From NCBI RefSeq assembly GCF_000720115.1, contig NZ_JOIR01000029.1, forward strand, positions 62,001 to 126,000: a DNA stretch of 64,000 nucleotides, read 5' to 3'. Positions 24,974-33,029 of the stretch are shown here, piece by piece. The stretch's first letter is position 1; each line of letters begins with the position of its first letter. The notes beneath the pieces are model-generated. The model was given only the letters and a program-made list of their open reading frames with translations. It was not told the DNA's origin and made no database searches. Origin of the DNA: Streptomyces sp. NRRL F-2580 (GTDB lineage Bacteria > Actinomycetota > Actinomycetes > Streptomycetales > Streptomycetaceae). The position numbers and the translations under genes are program-made.

Positions 24974-25633
24974 ATGAGTGAGGCCAGGGTTTCCGGGGGC
25001 GGCCGGCTGCTGACCTTCGCCGCCTGGTCCGTGCTGGTGCTCGGCCTGTGGCTGTGGGGCCGCCAGCTCACCGTGGCGCCCGCCCCGCCGGCCGGCCAGG
25101 CCGGCGGAGCGGTGGGCCCGGGGCTGCCGGCCGCGCACGCCCCGCTCGCCGCGGCCCTGCCCCAGCGCCTCGACGTGCCCTCCATAGGCATCCAGGCCCC
25201 GGTGATCTCCCGGGGCCTGGACAAGGACGGCGCGCTCGAACCGCCCCCGTACGAGAGCCCGGGGACGGTGGGCTGGTGGGGGCGGGGCGCCCAGCCGGGG
25301 ACGGCCGGGGCGGCGCTGATGGTGGGGCACGTGGACACCCGCTCCAAGCCGGCTGTGTTCTACGGCCTGAGCACGGTCCAACCGGGTGACAAGGTGCGGG
25401 TGGTGCGGGCGGACGGATCGGTCGCCGAGTTCACGATCGAGGACGTACGGGTCTACGAGCGCGCGGACTTCGACGCGCACAAGGCGTACGGCCCGCGGGT
25501 CCGGGGCCGGGCGGAGCTGAGGCTGGTGACCTGCGGCGGCACCTACGACAAGGCGGCCAAGGAGTACACGGCGAACGTGGTGGTCTCCGCCTACCTGACG
25601 GGCGTGGGAGCCCGCCCGGGCACGGCGGTCTGA
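24974..25633 (+). CDS. Class F sortase
   Basis: 219 residues. N-terminal anchor (about 12-31), short Ala/Gly/Pro linker, then a compact sortase barrel with RLDVPSIGIQAPV, catalytic His in MVGHVDTRSKPAVF (H119) and Cys in LRLVTCGGTYD (C187). In many class F sequences an Arg follows a few residues after the TCGG motif before YxxNVVV; here the stretch is KAAKEYTANVVV with Lys only, so the third catalytic residue needs structural checking. Adjacent to its likely substrate at 24291. A hairpin terminator (GAAGCCCCCCGCAG...) follows near 25703. Confidence 0.87.
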   Translation: MSEARVSGGGRLLTFAAWSVLVLGLWLWGRQLTVAPAPPAGQAGGAVGPGLPAAHAPLAAALPQRLDVPSIGIQAPVISRGLDKDGALEPPPYESPGTVGWWGRGAQPGTAGAALMVGHVDTRSKPAVFYGLSTVQPGDKVRVVRADGSVAEFTIEDVRVYERADFDAHKAYGPRVRGRAELRLVTCGGTYDKAAKEYTANVVVSAYLTGVGARPGTAV

Positions 25634-25702
25634 CGGCGGTCTGAGGCGGTCCGGCGGCGGTCCGACCGGCGGTGGCCCGAACGGCAGTCGGACCGGGAAC
25701 GA

Positions 25703-25738
25703 AGAAGCCCCCCGCAGCTTTCGCTGCGGGGGGCTTCC
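25703..25738. terminator. Hairpin terminator after class F sortase, before tRNA-Lys
   Basis: GAAGCCCCCCGCAG and CTGCGGGGGGCTTC form a near-perfect 14-bp stem with a CTTTCG loop and a following TCC-rich tail; it serves the sortase gene and the convergent tRNA gene. Confidence 0.85.
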
Positions 25739-25746
25739 TCCGTCTG

Positions 25747-25820
25747 TGCGCCGCCAGGGACTCGAACCCCGGACCCGCTGATTAAGAGTCAGCTGCTCTA
25801 ACCAACTGAGCTAGCGGCGC
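25747..25820 (-). tRNA. tRNA-Lys (anticodon CUU), copy 1
   Basis: On the minus strand the 74-nt sequence begins GCGCCGCTAGCTCAGTTGGT, has the anticodon loop CTCTTAA with anticodon CUU, the T-arm GGTTCGAGTCC, and pairs GCGCCGC with GCGGCGC in the acceptor stem. CCA is not encoded. Identical to the copies at 33741 and 48022. Confidence 0.97.
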
Positions 25821-25910
25821 TTGCTGACAGGGAAAACTCTACCCCACCTCCGCGGGTGCTCATGACCAGCCACGCCCGCATTGTCCGATTAACCCATGTT
25901 TGAAGGGTCT

Positions 25911-25959
25911 ATCGTGCACGATATGTCTGCGCCGTGCACATCTGATGCTTTATCAGATG
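25911..25959. promoter_or_regulatory. Palindrome cluster upstream of the NlpC/P60 gene
   Basis: ATCGTGCACGAT (25911-25922) is a perfect 12-bp palindrome. CATCTGAT and ATCAGATG (25939-25946 and 25952-25959) form a perfect 8-bp stem with a 5-nt loop. The DNA is locally AT-richer than its surroundings. Likely promoter/operator region for the secreted hydrolase gene; regulator unknown. Confidence 0.5.
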
Positions 25960-26016
25960 CGAGCCCGGGCGACCAGTGGACGAGCAGGGGACGAGCAGGG
26001 GAGTGGACGGATCCGC

Positions 26017-27393
26017 ATGACGACGCAGCTTCCGACGCATGTGCAGATGCCGATGCCCGCTTTCGAGGAGTACGAGCCCGCGGGTGACTGTGTGTGCCGG
26101 GGATGCGCCCAGCGCCGCCGCTCCCTCGCCCGCGCGCGGGCCATACCCCTGCGTGACGGGGGCCACCCCGCGGTCCGCGGCGCCCGCCGGGTGCTGGTCC
26201 TGGCCACGGCCGCGGGAGTGGTCCTGGGTGGTGGAAGCGCGGCCGCGGTGGCCGTGACCACCCCGGCCACCGGCCCGGTGGCCCTGGACGACCCCGGCTC
26301 CCCGCAGGGCGGCCGCACCCCGCTGCACGGCCCGGGCGGCCCGGTCGGCCGGCCCGGCGCCCCCGCCAAGCCCGGCGCGGTGAAGCGGATCGACCGCACG
26401 ACGATCATCACCCGGGCGAAGCTGTGGCTGGACGCGCAGGTCCCGTACAGCATGTCCACGTACTTCACGGACGGCTACCGGCAGGACTGCTCGGGCTACG
26501 TCTCCATGGCCTGGAACCTCGGCTCGAACGAGTGGACCGGCAGCCTCGACAAATTCGCCACCAAGATCACCAAAGAGGAGCTGCTGCCGGGGGACATGCT
26601 GCTCTTCCACAACCCGGCGGACCCCAACAACGGCTCGCACGTGGTCCTCTTCGGCGGCTGGGTCGACGAGACGCGCACGCACTACGTCGCCTACGAGCAG
26701 ACGCGCCCCAACACGCGGAAGCTGGCCACGCCCTACGGATACTGGAGCAACGCGGCCAAGTACGTCCCGTACCGGTTCAACGGGGTGACGGGCGGGCTCG
26801 TTCCGGAGGTCCCGGGCGTCGTCCCCGAACCTCCGGCGGCGGGCCCGAAGCCGGGCGACGCCAAGACCTTCCCGGGCGCGGACAAGTTCGCCCCGGGCGC
26901 CACGAACGACTTCGTGGCGCAGCTGGGCCGGATGCTGATCGAGCGCGGCGCGTACCGCTTCTACCCCAAGGGGGTGGCGGACCGGACGTGGAGCGACCAC
27001 GACAAGCTCGCCACCCAGGCCTTCCAGCGTGCCCAGGGCTGGTCGGGCGCCGACGCCGACGGCATCCCCGGCGCGCACACCTGGCGCCTGCTCGTCGAGA
27101 AGCAGGGCAGCGACATCGCGCCGCTGGTGGGTGCGGCCCCGGGACCGGGCGGCGTACGGGCCTACCCGGGGGCCGCGCTGTTCCGCCCGGGCCAGTCGAA
27201 CGCGGCCGTCGAGGCCCTCGGTCGGCAGCTGGTCAAGAAGGGCTTCGGCAAGTACTACACATCCGGCCCGGGCCCCCGCTGGGGTGAGGCCGACCGCCGC
27301 AACGTCGAGGCGTTCCAGCGCGCACAGGGCTGGCGCGGCGCCTCGGCCAACGGCTACCCGGGCCCGGAAACCTGGCGCCGGCTGTTCGCATGA
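26017..27393 (+). CDS. Secreted or membrane-anchored NlpC/P60-like hydrolase with two peptidoglycan-binding domains
   Basis: 458 residues. The N-terminus has a Cys pair (CVCRGCAQRRRS) and a hydrophobic segment (about 60-85) that may be a signal anchor, then a linker. The catalytic domain (about 125-265) has DCSGYVSMAWNLG (Cys) and SHVVLFGGW (His). Two repeats of a peptidoglycan-binding fold follow, each with AFQRAQGW/EAFQRAQGW and ending TWRLL/TWRRLF. It likely cleaves peptide stems of peptidoglycan. Its last codons overlap the SPFH gene start (ATGA). Confidence 0.82.
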   Translation: MTTQLPTHVQMPMPAFEEYEPAGDCVCRGCAQRRRSLARARAIPLRDGGHPAVRGARRVLVLATAAGVVLGGGSAAAVAVTTPATGPVALDDPGSPQGGRTPLHGPGGPVGRPGAPAKPGAVKRIDRTTIITRAKLWLDAQVPYSMSTYFTDGYRQDCSGYVSMAWNLGSNEWTGSLDKFATKITKEELLPGDMLLFHNPADPNNGSHVVLFGGWVDETRTHYVAYEQTRPNTRKLATPYGYWSNAAKYVPYRFNGVTGGLVPEVPGVVPEPPAAGPKPGDAKTFPGADKFAPGATNDFVAQLGRMLIERGAYRFYPKGVADRTWSDHDKLATQAFQRAQGWSGADADGIPGAHTWRLLVEKQGSDIAPLVGAAPGPGGVRAYPGAALFRPGQSNAAVEALGRQLVKKGFGKYYTSGPGPRWGEADRRNVEAFQRAQGWRGASANGYPGPETWRRLFA

Positions 27394-29984
27394 CGGAGGT
27401 AACGATGTTCCCCACGCGCACCACCTCAACGACGGGCACCCTCCGCGTACCGCCGACGGCGCGGCCGGCGGTGCCGCAGCCCGCCGCCGTCGTCCCGGCC
27501 GGACCCGCCCGAGTCGCGCCCGGGTCCCGCCCGGCGTGGGCAGCCGCCGGGCCGGAGCCCGCCCACACGGCCCCGGCCGCGGATCGCGCGCACCCGGCGC
27601 CGGCCCCCGCCGCCCGAGTCGCGCCCGGGTCCCGCCCGGCGTGGGCGGCCGCCGGCCCGGAGCCCGCCCACACGGCCCCGGCCGCGGATCGCGCGCACCC
27701 GGCGCCGGCCCCCGCCGCTCAAGCAGGGCCCGGCCGGGGCACGCCGGCCGGGCCCGGGTCCCGCCCGGCACCGGAAGGACCGCGCTCCCACCCGGCGTGG
27801 CCGGCCGCGGAGCCGGAGCCGGCGGCACTCGCTCCCGCGGCCGTATCCACGCCCCGCGCGGAGCGCGCGTTCCCGGAGCCGGCCGCCGCCGCGTACGGCG
27901 GGCCCGCGCCCGTCTCGCGGACGGCACCGGAAGGGCCGCGCTCCCACCCGGGGTGGGCGACCGAGCTGCGGCCCGCGCCCGCTGCCGCCGCCGGATCCGG
28001 GTCCGGCGCCCAGGTCCGCGCGGGACGGACGGCCGAGCCGGAGCCCGTCCCCGGCCCGGACCCCCGTACGGCGTCGGCAGCCGTCGCCCCAGCCGGGCCC
28101 GGCCGGGGCGAGCCCGCACCTGTCTCCCGGACGGCATCCGAAGGGCCCCGCTCCCACTTGGCGTGGGCGGCCGCGGAGCCGGAGCCCGTTCGTACGGCCG
28201 CACCCGCCCCCGCCGCCCCGTCCCGCCCGGCACCGGCCGCACCGCAGGCACGCCCGGCGTGGGCGGCGGCCGGGCCGGAGCCGGTCCCCGGGCCGGACTT
28301 CGCGCAGGTCGCCGTCGCCCACGGCGGGCCCGGCCGCGCCGCGCGGTCCGTGGGGGCGGAGCCCGAGGTCGTCGGAGCGCACGGCTCGGCCGTGGCCGTC
28401 GCCGTGCCGCGCCCGGACTCCGGCGTGGCAGCGCAGGCGCCGCGCGAGCACCCGGCGTGGGAGGCGGAGGCCTTGGCCGTGGCCTCCGCCTCGTCCGGCC
28501 CGGCCGCAACGGCGGCCGTGGGCGCGCCGCGCGAGGAGGCCGGGGCGGGTGCCCCGGCGGAGACCTCGTTCGGCTGGACCGCGGCCCCGGTGGACCGCTC
28601 GGCGCAGGCCGACGAACCGGTGCCGTCGCACGGTCCGGAGGTGCCGGCGGCTCGGGCGCAGTCCGAGTCCGAGTCCGAGCCGGCGGCCGCCGCCGGCCCG
28701 GAGATCCCGCACCCGCAGGACGCGGAGGCCCAGGCCGCCGGGGTGGCCACCCTGAGCCTGCGGACCATCAAGCCCGAGCCCGAGCCCGAGCCCAAGCCCG
28801 GCCCCGAGCCCGGCCCCGAGCCCGAGCCCGTTGCCGCGTACTCCGGGGTGCCCGGCCCCGGTGCGGCCGAGATCGTCGCCCAGGCCGTGTCGCGCGGCCT
28901 GGACAAGCCCCCGGCGGAGGGCGACCGCGAGGACGTCCCCCGCTTCGGGCGGCAACGCGGCACCTCCGTCACCGAGGTGCCGGTGCACCTCCCCTTCCGC
29001 GGCGACCCGAAGCCGATGCCGGCGCCCGCCCCCCGGCCCGGCCGGTCCCGGGCCACCCCCCGGCCCGCCCCCGGCCGCCGGGTCCCCCGCGGCGACGACC
29101 GGCTGCGGGAGCGCCGCGGCCCGGTGCTGCCCGGCTGGATCGGCGTGGCCGTAGGCGGCATCGCCCTCGCCGGCTGCACCGCCGTGCTCTGGCGGGCCGG
29201 GGCCGTCCCCGCCCCCTTCGTGGCCGCCTTCGGCGCGACCCCCCGCGCCTACCACGGCCTGCGCGCCACCCACTGGCCCCCGCTCGCCTTCCTCGGCGTC
29301 GTCGCCCTCGTCGCGCTCGGCGGCCTCGGCCGGGCCCGCACCGGCCACGCCTGGGTGCTCACCCTCTTCGGCCGCTACCGCGGCACGGTCCGCCGTACCG
29401 GCCTGACCTGGGTCAGCCCCCTCCTGCTGCGCCGCCGGGTCGACGTACGGCTGCGGCACTGGCGCAGCGACCCCATGCCCGCCGTGGACTCCGGCGGCCT
29501 CGCCCTCCAGGTCGTCGTGCAGGTCGTCTGGCAGGTCAAGGACACGGCCCGGGCCATGCTCGCCGTCGAGGACCACACGGAGTACCTCGCCGAGCAGGTC
29601 GAGTCGGCCATGGCCCGCGTACTGTCCCAGCTCCCAGCCGACGCCTTCCACGAGGACGCGCCGACCCTGCGCGACGCCGAGGCCGTCGGTGACGCGCTGA
29701 CCCGGATGCTGGCGGCCGAAACCGAGGCCGTCGGGATCGAGGTGTTCTCGGCCCAGCCGACCCGGATCGAGTACGCCGCCGAGGTCGCCGAGGCCATGCG
29801 CCGCCGCCGGGTCGCGGCGATCGACGCCAAGCACCGGGACACCGTGCTGACCTCGGTCGTGGACGCGGTCGACGACACCGTGCACCGGCTGACCTCGCGC
29901 GGGCTGGTCGAGCTCGACGACTACGAGCGCAAGGCCCTGGTGAAGGACCTCACGGTCGCCTTCTACACGGGGCGCTCGGAGTAG
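27390..29984 (+). CDS. SPFH (prohibitin/stomatin-like) domain protein with long disordered N-terminus
   Basis: 864 residues. About 1-570 are Ala/Pro/Glu-rich and probably disordered, including a perfect-frame 35-residue duplication. Two hydrophobic segments (about 590-610 and 635-655) come next, then the SPFH domain (about 660-850: VLTLFGRYRGTVRRTGLTWVSPL, DVRLRHWRSDPMPAVDSGG, VVVQVVWQVKD). SPFH proteins assemble into membrane rings or rafts. The ATG at 27390 overlaps the stop of the preceding hydrolase gene, implying coupled translation. The extreme length of the disordered part is unusual for the family. Confidence 0.82.
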   Translation: MTEVTMFPTRTTSTTGTLRVPPTARPAVPQPAAVVPAGPARVAPGSRPAWAAAGPEPAHTAPAADRAHPAPAPAARVAPGSRPAWAAAGPEPAHTAPAADRAHPAPAPAAQAGPGRGTPAGPGSRPAPEGPRSHPAWPAAEPEPAALAPAAVSTPRAERAFPEPAAAAYGGPAPVSRTAPEGPRSHPGWATELRPAPAAAAGSGSGAQVRAGRTAEPEPVPGPDPRTASAAVAPAGPGRGEPAPVSRTASEGPRSHLAWAAAEPEPVRTAAPAPAAPSRPAPAAPQARPAWAAAGPEPVPGPDFAQVAVAHGGPGRAARSVGAEPEVVGAHGSAVAVAVPRPDSGVAAQAPREHPAWEAEALAVASASSGPAATAAVGAPREEAGAGAPAETSFGWTAAPVDRSAQADEPVPSHGPEVPAARAQSESESEPAAAAGPEIPHPQDAEAQAAGVATLSLRTIKPEPEPEPKPGPEPGPEPEPVAAYSGVPGPGAAEIVAQAVSRGLDKPPAEGDREDVPRFGRQRGTSVTEVPVHLPFRGDPKPMPAPAPRPGRSRATPRPAPGRRVPRGDDRLRERRGPVLPGWIGVAVGGIALAGCTAVLWRAGAVPAPFVAAFGATPRAYHGLRATHWPPLAFLGVVALVALGGLGRARTGHAWVLTLFGRYRGTVRRTGLTWVSPLLLRRRVDVRLRHWRSDPMPAVDSGGLALQVVVQVVWQVKDTARAMLAVEDHTEYLAEQVESAMARVLSQLPADAFHEDAPTLRDAEAVGDALTRMLAAETEAVGIEVFSAQPTRIEYAAEVAEAMRRRRVAAIDAKHRDTVLTSVVDAVDDTVHRLTSRGLVELDDYERKALVKDLTVAFYTGRSE
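27510..27719 (+). repeat. 105-bp tandem duplication inside the SPFH gene
   Basis: Copy 1 27510-27614 and copy 2 27615-27719 are nearly identical and equal exactly 35 codons, so frame is kept. Each encodes the peptide beginning RVAPGSRPAWAAAGPEP. Further degenerate copies of PEGPRSHPAW and AWAAAGPEPV recur later in the same disordered region. Confidence 0.9.
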
Positions 29985-30100
29985 CACCCCGGGCAGCACG
30001 ACGAGCGGGACGAGCGGGACGAGAACGGGTGGCCGGAAGCAACCGGACCACCCGTTCTCCCATTGGTATGGACATGGCCAACTCTCGTCAATAATCTGGG

Positions 30101-30118
30101 ACTTGGTCTAGACCTGAA
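30101..30118. promoter_or_regulatory. DasR-type dre operator upstream of the chitin-binding LPMO gene
   Basis: ACTTGGTCTAGACCTGAA closely matches the DasR dre consensus, A(G/C)TGGTCTAGACCA(G/C)T, with the TGGTCTAGACC core intact. DasR (GntR family) represses chitin and N-acetylglucosamine genes and is released by GlcN-6-P. It lies about 80 nt before the LPMO start. Confidence 0.85.
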
Positions 30119-30123
30119 ATCCC

Positions 30124-30160
30124 CACACGTGCACACGCACACGCACACACACAAGCGCGC
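30124..30160 (+). repeat. CA-rich dinucleotide tract in the LPMO leader
   Basis: An almost pure run of CA/CG dinucleotides (CACACGTGCACACGCACACG, then CACACACAAGCGCGCGC) lies between the dre site and the ribosome site. Such microsatellites are rare in streptomycete DNA and may vary in length. Confidence 0.7.
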
Positions 30161-30196
30161 GCTCTCGTCGAACTCCCCCCACGTTCAAGGAGCATC

Positions 30197-30805
30197 ATGC
30201 GTAACGTCCGCATGCCCGGACGGGCCGGCGTCGCCGCGCTCGGCCTCGGCCTCGTCGCCGGCATCACCCTCATCGGCGCCCCCAGCGCCAGCAGCCACGG
30301 CTACACCGACACCCCCATCAGCCGCCAGAAGCTCTGCGCCAACAAGACCGTCTCCGACTGCGGCGCGATCCAGTGGGAGCCGCAGAGCGTCGAGGGATTC
30401 AAGGGCTTCCCGGCCGCCGGCCCCGCCGACGGCAAGATATGTTCCGGCGGGCTCTCGCAGTTCGCCGAGCTCGACAACCCGCGCGGTGGCGCCTGGCCCA
30501 CCACCAAGGTGACCAGCGGGCAGAGCTACGCCTTCCGGTGGCAGTTCACCGCCAACCACTCCACCACCGACTTCAAGTACTACGTCACCAAGAACGGCTG
30601 GACCGGCACCAAGGCCCTCACCCGCGCCGACCTCGAACCCCAGCCCTTCCTCACCGTCGCCTACAACGGTGCCCGCCCCGCCATGACCACCGTCCACCAG
30701 GGGGCGATGCCGAGCGGCAAGTCGGGCCGGCACCTGATCCTGGCCGTCTGGACCGTCAACGACACCCCGATGGCCTTCTACGCCTGCTCCGACGTTCAGT
30801 TCTGA
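30197..30805 (+). CDS. Secreted AA10 lytic polysaccharide monooxygenase (chitin-binding protein)
   Basis: 202 residues. The signal peptide ends SASS, leaving a mature N-terminal His (H34, HGYTDTPISRQ), the first ligand of the copper histidine brace; the second is H121 in TANHSTTDF. Cys pairs in KLCANKTVSDC, KICSGG and YACSDVQF support an extracellular fold. It oxidatively cleaves crystalline chitin together with chitinases. AAGGAG precedes the ATG. Expression is probably controlled by DasR through the dre at 30101. Confidence 0.95.
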   Translation: MRNVRMPGRAGVAALGLGLVAGITLIGAPSASSHGYTDTPISRQKLCANKTVSDCGAIQWEPQSVEGFKGFPAAGPADGKICSGGLSQFAELDNPRGGAWPTTKVTSGQSYAFRWQFTANHSTTDFKYYVTKNGWTGTKALTRADLEPQPFLTVAYNGARPAMTTVHQGAMPSGKSGRHLILAVWTVNDTPMAFYACSDVQF

Positions 30806-30831
30806 CGGAACGTCAGCTACCCTCCGGCGGC

Positions 30832-32505
30832 ATGCGGACGACGACTGCACCCGAAACCGTCGCGGAGCTCATAGCGCGCCAATGGGGCGACCACCGGCCC
30901 GGGCTGAAACACGAGGGCGGTGTCCTCACCCACCACCGGACCGCCCAGCAGGCCGCCGCGCGCGCCGCGCTCCTCGTCGACCTCATGCCCCCGGGGGGCG
31001 AGCCGCACCTCGGGGTGCTGCTCGACAACACCCCCGAGTTCCCGTTCTGGCTCGGCGCGGCGGCCCTGGCCGGGGCCGCCGTCGCCGGGATCAACCCCAC
31101 CCGGCGCGGCCCCGAGCTGGCGCGCGACATCCTGCACACCGACTGCCGGATCCTGATCACCGAGCGCGCCCACCTGCCGCTGCTGCGCGGGCTGGACCTG
31201 CCGGGCGTACGCGTCCTGGTCACCGGCACCGAGGAGTACGAGGCCCTGCTCGCGCCGTACGCCGCGGCCAAACCCGGCGAGGCGGCCCTGCGCACCCCCG
31301 CGCCCGACTCGCGCCTCCTCCTCTACTTCACCTCCGGCTCCACCGGCGCCCCCAAGGCCGCCCTCTGCACGCAGGGCCGGCTCGCGGCCGCCGGAGCCGC
31401 CCTGGCCCGCCGGTTCTCCGTCACCCCGGACGACGTCCACTACATCTGCATGCCGCTCTTCCACGGCAACGCCGTCATCGCCGACTGGCTCCCCGCGCTC
31501 GTCGGCGGGGCCGCGGTGGCGCTGCGCCGACGCTTCTCGGCCTCGGCGTTCCTGGACGACGTACGGGCGTACGGGGCCACCTACTTCACCTACGTCGGGC
31601 GGGCGATCCAGTACCTCCTGGCCACCGAGCCCCGCCCCGACGACCGCACGCACAGCCTGCGGCTCGGCTTCGGCACCGAGGCCGGGGCGGTGGACGCGGC
31701 CCGCTTCGCCGAGCGGTTCGGGGTCCGGCTGGTGGAGGGCTACGGAGCCACCGAGGGCGGCGCCTCCGTCCAGAGCACCCCCGACACCCCGCCGGGCGCG
31801 CTGGGCCGGGCGGGCGCGGGGGACGACCTGGCGGTGATCGACCCGGAGACGGGGGCGGAATGCCCGGCCGCGGTGCTGGACGGGGACGGCCGCCTGCTCA
31901 ACGGCTCCGCGGCCATCGGCGAACTCGTCAACCGGGGCCGCAGCCTGTTCGAGGGCTACTGGCGCAACCCGGCCGCGGAGGCCGACCGCACCCGGGACGG
32001 CTGGTACTGGACGGGAGACCTCTTCTTCCGCGACGCGGCCGGCTTCCTCTACTTCGCGGGCCGCACGGACGACCGGCTGCGGGTCGACAGCGAGAACCTC
32101 GCCGCGGCGGTGATCGAGAACATCCTGGCCCGCTGGGCCGACGCGGCGGCGGTCGCGGTCTACGCCGTCCCGGACGAGGTGGCGGGGGACCAGGTCATGG
32201 CCGCGATCACCCTCCGGGAGGGCGCGGTGTTCTCCCCGGCCTCCTTCGAGGCCTTCCTTTCTGCGCAGCCGGACCTGGGCACGAAGATGTCCCCGCGCTA
32301 CGTCCGCATCCTCCCGGCCATGCCGGTCACGGCCACGAACAAGATCCACAGAGTCTCCCTCCGCCGGGCCGCCTTCCGCTGCACCGACCCGGTCTGGCAC
32401 CGCCGCTCCCCTGCGGGGGGCTACGCCCTGCTGACCGAGGCCGGTGTGGCCGCCCTCCTCGCGACGTACGAGTCCCACGGCCGAGCGGACCTCCTGCACC
32501 GCTAG
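30832..32505 (+). CDS. Fatty-acyl-CoA synthetase-like AMP-forming ligase
   Basis: 557 residues with the ANL superfamily motifs: YFTSGSTGAPKAA (about 164-176; P-loop-like A3), EGYGATEGG (A5), YWTGDLFFRDAAGFLYF (A7) and the C-terminal hinge GRTDDRLRVDSENLA. It adenylates a carboxylic acid and transfers it to CoA; long-chain or very-long-chain fatty acids are the commonest substrates of this subgroup. The usual late catalytic Lys falls in NKIHRVSLR. Only 26 nt separate it from the LPMO, but the functions seem unrelated. Confidence 0.85.
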   Translation: MRTTTAPETVAELIARQWGDHRPGLKHEGGVLTHHRTAQQAAARAALLVDLMPPGGEPHLGVLLDNTPEFPFWLGAAALAGAAVAGINPTRRGPELARDILHTDCRILITERAHLPLLRGLDLPGVRVLVTGTEEYEALLAPYAAAKPGEAALRTPAPDSRLLLYFTSGSTGAPKAALCTQGRLAAAGAALARRFSVTPDDVHYICMPLFHGNAVIADWLPALVGGAAVALRRRFSASAFLDDVRAYGATYFTYVGRAIQYLLATEPRPDDRTHSLRLGFGTEAGAVDAARFAERFGVRLVEGYGATEGGASVQSTPDTPPGALGRAGAGDDLAVIDPETGAECPAAVLDGDGRLLNGSAAIGELVNRGRSLFEGYWRNPAAEADRTRDGWYWTGDLFFRDAAGFLYFAGRTDDRLRVDSENLAAAVIENILARWADAAAVAVYAVPDEVAGDQVMAAITLREGAVFSPASFEAFLSAQPDLGTKMSPRYVRILPAMPVTATNKIHRVSLRRAAFRCTDPVWHRRSPAGGYALLTEAGVAALLATYESHGRADLLHR

Positions 32506-32514
32506 CCGCCCCAC

Positions 32515-32558
32515 CACTGCCGGGGGCCGGCCCCCAGCCCCCCGCGCCTCAAACGCCG
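32515..32558. repeat. Partial REP-like element at the edge of a truncated kinase gene
   Basis: GCCGGCCCCCAGCCCCCCGC followed by GCCTCAAACGCCGGCC is half of the streptomycete REP element seen at 21.1, 22.4 and 56.2 kb. It passes directly into kinase coding sequence at 32559. Confidence 0.75.
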
Positions 32559-33029
32559 GCCCGCCGCAAGGTGCTCGGCGAACTGCGCGAGCTGATCCAC
32601 GGCATCCACCCCCAGGTGTTCACCGACTACGGCCTGACCGGCGCGCTCGCCGATGTCGCCGAGCGTTCCGCCGTCCCCGTCGACACCGACCTGGCCGCCG
32701 GCCTGCGCCGGCTGCCCGAGTCCGTCGAGGCCGCCGCCTACTTCGGTGTCTGCGAGGCCCTCGCCAACATCGGCAAGCACAGCGGCGCCGCCCGCGCCGC
32801 CGTCACCGCCCGGCACACCGGCGCCGCGCTGCTGATCGACGTACGGGACGACGGTCGCGGCGGAGCGGATCCGGCGGCCGGATCCGGGCGGACCGGACTG
32901 GCGGACCGGATCGCGGTCCTCGATGGCACGCTGACGATCACCAGCCCGCCCGGCGGGCCGACCGTCCTGAGCCTGGAGATCCCGTGCCCGGTGAGCACCC
33001 CCACGCGCAGCCCCGCGAGCAGGCCCTGA
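32559..33029 (+). pseudogene. NarL-type sensor histidine kinase, 3' remnant
   Basis: From 32559 the frame reads ARRKVLGELRELIHGIHPQV, then the GHKL ATPase part with CEALANIGKHSGA (N-box), DVRDDGRGGAD (G1) and TGLADRIAVLDG (G2). The sensor region and the HisKA_3 phosphoacceptor helix are missing; REP DNA takes their place, and no start codon or ribosome site is present. So only the catalytic tail of a two-component kinase survives. Its stop overlaps the start of the broken response-regulator gene. Confidence 0.8.

Noticed and set aside
25840..26016. ydaO/c-di-AMP riboswitch before the NlpC/P60 gene (also looked for before 42213)
   Set aside because: The expected conserved blocks were not found; only palindromes are present.
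27426..29999. 857-codon minus-strand open frame opposite the SPFH gene
   Set aside because: Gly/Arg/Val-rich antisense of a GC-rich repeat region; no start context or domain, while the plus strand has the SPFH fold.
30832..32505. AMP-ligase as sign of a natural-product gene cluster
   Set aside because: No PKS, NRPS, carrier protein or tailoring genes nearby; LPMO on one side and a decayed two-component system on the other.
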